A DNA stretch of 64,000 nucleotides from Saccharothrix saharensis (GTDB taxonomy: Bacteria; Actinomycetota; Actinomycetes; Mycobacteriales; Pseudonocardiaceae), in NCBI RefSeq assembly GCF_006716745.1, contig NZ_VFPP01000001.1, positions 3,472,001 to 3,536,000 on the forward strand, written 5' to 3'. A program made the position numbers and the translations under genes. Below are positions 60,980 through 64,000 of this stretch, piece by piece (positions within the stretch are counted from its first letter, which is position 1; every line of letters starts with the position of its first letter). The notes under the pieces were generated by a model that did no database searches, was not told the origin of the DNA, and was given only the letters and a program-made list of their open reading frames with translations.

Positions 60980-62653
60980 ATGCTCATCGCGCTGGTGCCG
61001 GAAGGCGGGAACGCGGGTCGGCTCCGCGTGCTCTCCGACGCCGGGGTGCCCGAAGGACCCGTGCGGCGGACGGCGGACCTGGCCGCCGCGGTGTCCGAAC
61101 TGGAGGACCGGCACCGGCCCCGGTGGCTGTGGGCGGAGACCGCGGAGGTCTACCCCGACCTGCTGGCGCGCGGGGTGCGGGTCGAGCGGTGCCAGGACCT
61201 GGCGCACGTCGAGTACCTGCTGCTCGCCTACCAGGGTCGGCACGCCGAGCCGCGTGGCCTGGGCGCGGCCGTCGCCCGGCTGCGCGGGCTGCCCGTGCCG
61301 GAGGACCAGGGGCCGCGCAAGCGGGACGCTCAGCCGACGCTGTTCGAGCCCGAACAACAGCGGCTGCCCGGCGACGCCGACCCGCTCGACGCGGTGGTCG
61401 GGGTGCACGCCGAGCAGCAGCGGCTGGCCGCCACGCTCCCCCACGCCGACCGGCTGCGGCTGCTGTTCGCGGCCGAGTCCGCCAGCGCGTTGGCCGCCGC
61501 CGAGATGACCCACTTCGGCCTGCCCTGGCGGGCGGACGTGCACGAGGAGCTGCTGGTGGACACGCTGGGCCCGCGGCCGGCCGGCGGCGCGCGCCCCGCC
61601 AGGCTGGCCGAGCTGGCCGACCGGATCACGGCGGCGTTCGGCGGCAAGCAGGTCAACCCCGACCACCCGCCGGGCATCGTGCGCGCGTTCGCCCGGGAGG
61701 GCATCGACGTGCCGTCCGCCCGCGCCTGGGTGCTCAAGGGGATCGACCACCCGGCCGTGGCGCCGCTGCTGGAGTACAAGGAACTGGCCCGGCTGTGGGT
61801 GGCGCACGGCTGGACGTGGCTGGACGCCTGGGTCGCCGACGGCCGGTTCCGGCCGGACTACGTGGTGGGCGGCGTGGTGTCCGGGCGGTGGGCCACGCGG
61901 GGTGGGGCGGCGTTGCAGATCCCGCGCACGCTGCGCACGGCGGTGCGGGCCGACCCTGGCTGGAAGCTGGTCGCGGCCGACGCGGCGCAGCTGGAGCCGC
62001 GGGTGCTGGCGGCGCTGGCGAACGACCACAAGTTCACCGAGGTGTCGTCGGACGACGACCTCTACACCACGTTGGCCGAGGAGGCGTTCGACGGCGACCG
62101 GGGCAAGGCGAAGCTCGCCATGCTGTCGGCGATGTACGGCGGCACGGGCGGCAACGCCGGTCCCGCGATGGCCGTGCTGCGCCGCCGCTTCCCCGAAGCC
62201 GTCGGGTACGTGGAAGCCGCCGCGCTGGCGGGTGAGCAAGGACGGATGGTGCGCTCGCGGTTGGGCCGCACGAGCCCGCCGCCGTCGCAGGCGTGGCGCG
62301 AGGTGACCGGCAGCGCGGACGACGGCGAGGACGCGGTGCGCCGGTCGCGGCGGGCGGCACGGGACTGGGGCCGGTTCACCCGCAACTTCGTGGTGCAGGC
62401 CAGCGCGGCGGACTGGACGGCGGCGTTGCTGGGCGTGCTGCGGCGGCGGCTGCACGAGTCGGCGCGGGGCGCGCACCTGGTGTTCTTCCAGCACGACGAG
62501 GTGCTGGTGCACTGCCCGGCGGAGTTGGCCGAGGTGGTGTGCGCCGAGGTGACCGCGGCGGGCGCGGAGGCGTCCCGCCTGGTGTTCGGCGCGACACCGG
62601 TCCGGTTCCCGCTCAAGGCCGTGCCGGTGGACTCCTACGCGGACGCGAAATAG
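60980..62653 (+). CDS. PolA-like bifunctional 3'-5' exonuclease/DNA polymerase family protein
   Basis: 557-aa protein, shorter than Pol I and without a 5' nuclease domain. Polymerase motif A is present as 'AADAAQLEPRVLAAL', motif B region as 'GKAKLAMLSAMYGGTGG', and motif C as 'VFFQHDEVLVHCP'. The N-terminal part would be an exonuclease-like domain, but its DEDD residues are hard to trace. The family is widespread in actinobacteria and accessory to the main PolA, probably in repair. The ATG at 60980 has GGAGG unusually close, so initiation may be leaderless. Confidence 0.9.
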   Translation: MLIALVPEGGNAGRLRVLSDAGVPEGPVRRTADLAAAVSELEDRHRPRWLWAETAEVYPDLLARGVRVERCQDLAHVEYLLLAYQGRHAEPRGLGAAVARLRGLPVPEDQGPRKRDAQPTLFEPEQQRLPGDADPLDAVVGVHAEQQRLAATLPHADRLRLLFAAESASALAAAEMTHFGLPWRADVHEELLVDTLGPRPAGGARPARLAELADRITAAFGGKQVNPDHPPGIVRAFAREGIDVPSARAWVLKGIDHPAVAPLLEYKELARLWVAHGWTWLDAWVADGRFRPDYVVGGVVSGRWATRGGAALQIPRTLRTAVRADPGWKLVAADAAQLEPRVLAALANDHKFTEVSSDDDLYTTLAEEAFDGDRGKAKLAMLSAMYGGTGGNAGPAMAVLRRRFPEAVGYVEAAALAGEQGRMVRSRLGRTSPPPSQAWREVTGSADDGEDAVRRSRRAARDWGRFTRNFVVQASAADWTAALLGVLRRRLHESARGAHLVFFQHDEVLVHCPAELAEVVCAEVTAAGAEASRLVFGATPVRFPLKAVPVDSYADAK

Positions 62654-62689
62654 CCGCTTTGCGCCGTTCGGTCGCTTGAACGATCTTGG

Positions 62690-62703
62690 TGAGAGCGCTC
62701 TCA
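62690..62703. promoter_or_regulatory. LacI-family operator upstream of the GH16 gene
   Basis: TGAGAGCGCTCTCA is a perfect 14-bp palindrome with the central GAGCGCTC of CebR-type operators that control secreted glucan hydrolases in actinobacteria. It lies 65 bp before the ATG. Confidence 0.75.
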
Positions 62704-62767
62704 TGATTGCACGGCAATGTGTTGTCGTGCCGAACGCTGGAGGACAGTGACAAGGAGGTCACCGCTC

Positions 62768-64000
62768 ATGGAGTTCAGCCCGAGCAGACGACGACGCGCC
62801 CTCGCGACCGCTGCCGCACTGATCACCGCCGTGCCGTTGGCGGTCGTCGCCACGATGTCGGCCGACGCCTCGGTACCGTCCACCCCGTCGGGCTGGACCC
62901 TGCAGTGGAGCGACGACTTCACCGGCGCGGCGAACACCCTGCCGTCGTCCTCGAACTGGATCTTCGACCTCGGCCACGGCTACCCCGGCGGCCCGGGCAA
63001 CTGGGGCACCGGCGAGATCCAGAACTACACCAACAGCACGAACAACATCAAGCTGGACGGCGCGGGCAACCTGCGCATCACCGCGCTGCGCGACGGCTCG
63101 GGCAACTGGACGTCCGCCCGCATCGAGACCCAGCGGTCGAACTTCAAGCCGCCCGCGGGCGGCAAGCTCGCCATCGAGGGCCGCATCCAGATGCCCAACG
63201 TCACCGGCCAGGCCGCGCTCGGCTACTGGCCCGCGTTCTGGGCGCTGGGCTCGCCCTACCGCGGCAACTACTGGAACTGGCCCGCCATCGGCGAGTTCGA
63301 CATCATGGAGAACGTCAACGGCATCAACTCCGTGTGGGGCGTGCTGCACTGCGGCGTCAACCCCGGCGGGCCGTGCAACGAGACCAACGGCCTCGGCGCG
63401 AGCCGCGCGTGCCCCGGCTCGACGTGCCAGTCGGCGTTCCACACCTACCGGTTCGAGTGGGACGACGGCGCCAAGGCGCTGCGCTGGTACGTGGACGGGC
63501 AGCAGTTCCACAGCGTCACGCAGGCCCAGCTCGACGCGACCACGTGGAACAACATGACCGGCCACGCCGGTTACTTCCTGCTGCTGAACCTGGCCATGGG
63601 CGGCGCGTTCCCCAACGGCGTGGCGGGCTTCGGCACGCCGACCTCGGCCACCCAGTCCGGTCACTCGATGGTGGTCGACTACGTCGCGGTGTGGTCCACC
63701 GGCGGCGGCACGCAGCCCACGACCACGACCACCACGCAGCCCGGCGGCAGCGGCTGGGACGCGTTCGCCGACGTCCAGGCCGAGCAGGCCACCTCGCGGT
63801 CCGGCGGCTACCTCGAAGCCGGTGACGGCGGCCAGACCGTGGCGCAGCTGCGCAACGGCAACTCGCTGCGGTTCTCCGGCGTCCGGTTCGGCTCGCGCAC
63901 GGCCACCCAGTTCGTCGCACGGGCCGCGTCCGGGGCGTCCGGCGGGGCCAGCGGCCTGGTCGAGGTGCGACTGGACAGCCCGACCGCGGCACCCATCGGC
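62768..64000 (+). CDS. Secreted GH16 beta-glucanase with carbohydrate-binding module (runs off the window)
   Basis: At least 411 residues; the stop lies beyond the window. A Tat-like signal peptide (SPSRRRRALA, cleavage near 35) precedes the GH16 domain (about 40-285), with catalytic motif GEFDIMENVNG giving the E-x-D-x-x-E triad and substrate Trp residues ('GYWPAFWALGSPYRGNYWNW'). A Thr/Pro/Gly linker (about 317-333) leads to a CBM6-like domain ('ADVQAEQATSRSGGYLEAGDGGQ'). Probable endo-beta-1,3-glucanase. The ATG at 62768 has AAGGAGGT 9 bp upstream. It is likely controlled through the palindrome at 62690. Confidence 0.93.
   Translation, partial: MEFSPSRRRRALATAAALITAVPLAVVATMSADASVPSTPSGWTLQWSDDFTGAANTLPSSSNWIFDLGHGYPGGPGNWGTGEIQNYTNSTNNIKLDGAGNLRITALRDGSGNWTSARIETQRSNFKPPAGGKLAIEGRIQMPNVTGQAALGYWPAFWALGSPYRGNYWNWPAIGEFDIMENVNGINSVWGVLHCGVNPGGPCNETNGLGASRACPGSTCQSAFHTYRFEWDDGAKALRWYVDGQQFHSVTQAQLDATTWNNMTGHAGYFLLLNLAMGGAFPNGVAGFGTPTSATQSGHSMVVDYVAVWSTGGGTQPTTTTTTQPGGSGWDAFADVQAEQATSRSGGYLEAGDGGQTVAQLRNGNSLRFSGVRFGSRTATQFVARAASGASGGASGLVEVRLDSPTAAPIG

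Overview
This is a 64-kb chromosomal window of very high G+C content from a filamentous or soil actinomycete. The gene families point to Pseudonocardiales (Saccharothrix, Actinosynnema or Lentzea-like), but the genus is an inference. Pointers include the 180-kDa-class NAD-glutamate dehydrogenase, EttA, a DUF3558 lipoprotein, a DUF574 methyltransferase, an IdeR-type iron box, a DasR-type box, a WhiB protein, and many leaderless or GTG-started genes. There are no rRNA genes, CRISPR arrays or insertion sequences. One tRNA gene is present.

Bases 1-24.6 kb are ordinary chromosome. A starch/maltodextrin locus (GH13 alpha-glucosidase, LacI regulator, secreted CBM20 amylase) is followed by NAD-glutamate dehydrogenase and ettA with a large TPR/low-complexity partner. 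Next come a gene-free kilobase holding the relic tail of a second ssb, the intact ssb, a TetR-controlled drug ABC exporter, a CopD/CtaG membrane protein, a lipoprotein, and an MFS/LacI divergent pair.

Bases 24,759-38,067 are an integrated conjugative element of the actinomycete type (AICE-like), inserted in the 3' end of tRNA-Arg(TCT) and bounded by a 44-bp perfect direct repeat. From left to right it carries a tyrosine integrase with a fused GntR domain, an HTH-Nudix protein, a rightward block of small genes (resolvase-like, 28-aa membrane peptide, unknowns, prim-pol-like), and a candidate clt of repeated GGGACGGG. A tightly overlapping leftward operon follows (xis-whiB-small membrane protein-DUF2637 Spd-TraB), then an XRE regulator, an array of five TGCA motifs exactly 11 bp apart, a second HTH-Nudix paralogue, a canonical Nudix hydrolase, a candidate 56-aa ORF, and an SF2 helicase fused to a PD-(D/E)XK-like nuclease domain. 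The right third has visibly lower G+C and looks like separately acquired cargo, possibly a defence gene. No recognisable replication initiator is present.

Bases 38-64 kb return to chromosome. They hold an HTH protein, a DUF574 methyltransferase, an amidohydrolase divergent from an iron-box-controlled orphan formyltransferase, a secreted HNH nuclease, a CYTH-CHAD protein, and a DasR-box GH20 hexosaminidase. These are followed by an aldehyde dehydrogenase with a damaged active site next to a GAF regulator, a DUF402/kinase-like/DUF6412/YidC-like run, a front-end desaturase, and a complete proline-catabolism locus (PucR regulator, P5C dehydrogenase, proline dehydrogenase). The window closes with a TPR ATPase, a PolA-like exonuclease/polymerase, and a secreted GH16 enzyme cut off by the window end. 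The polysaccharide enzymes (GH13, GH20, GH16), each near a plausible sugar-responsive operator, suggest a saprophytic lifestyle.
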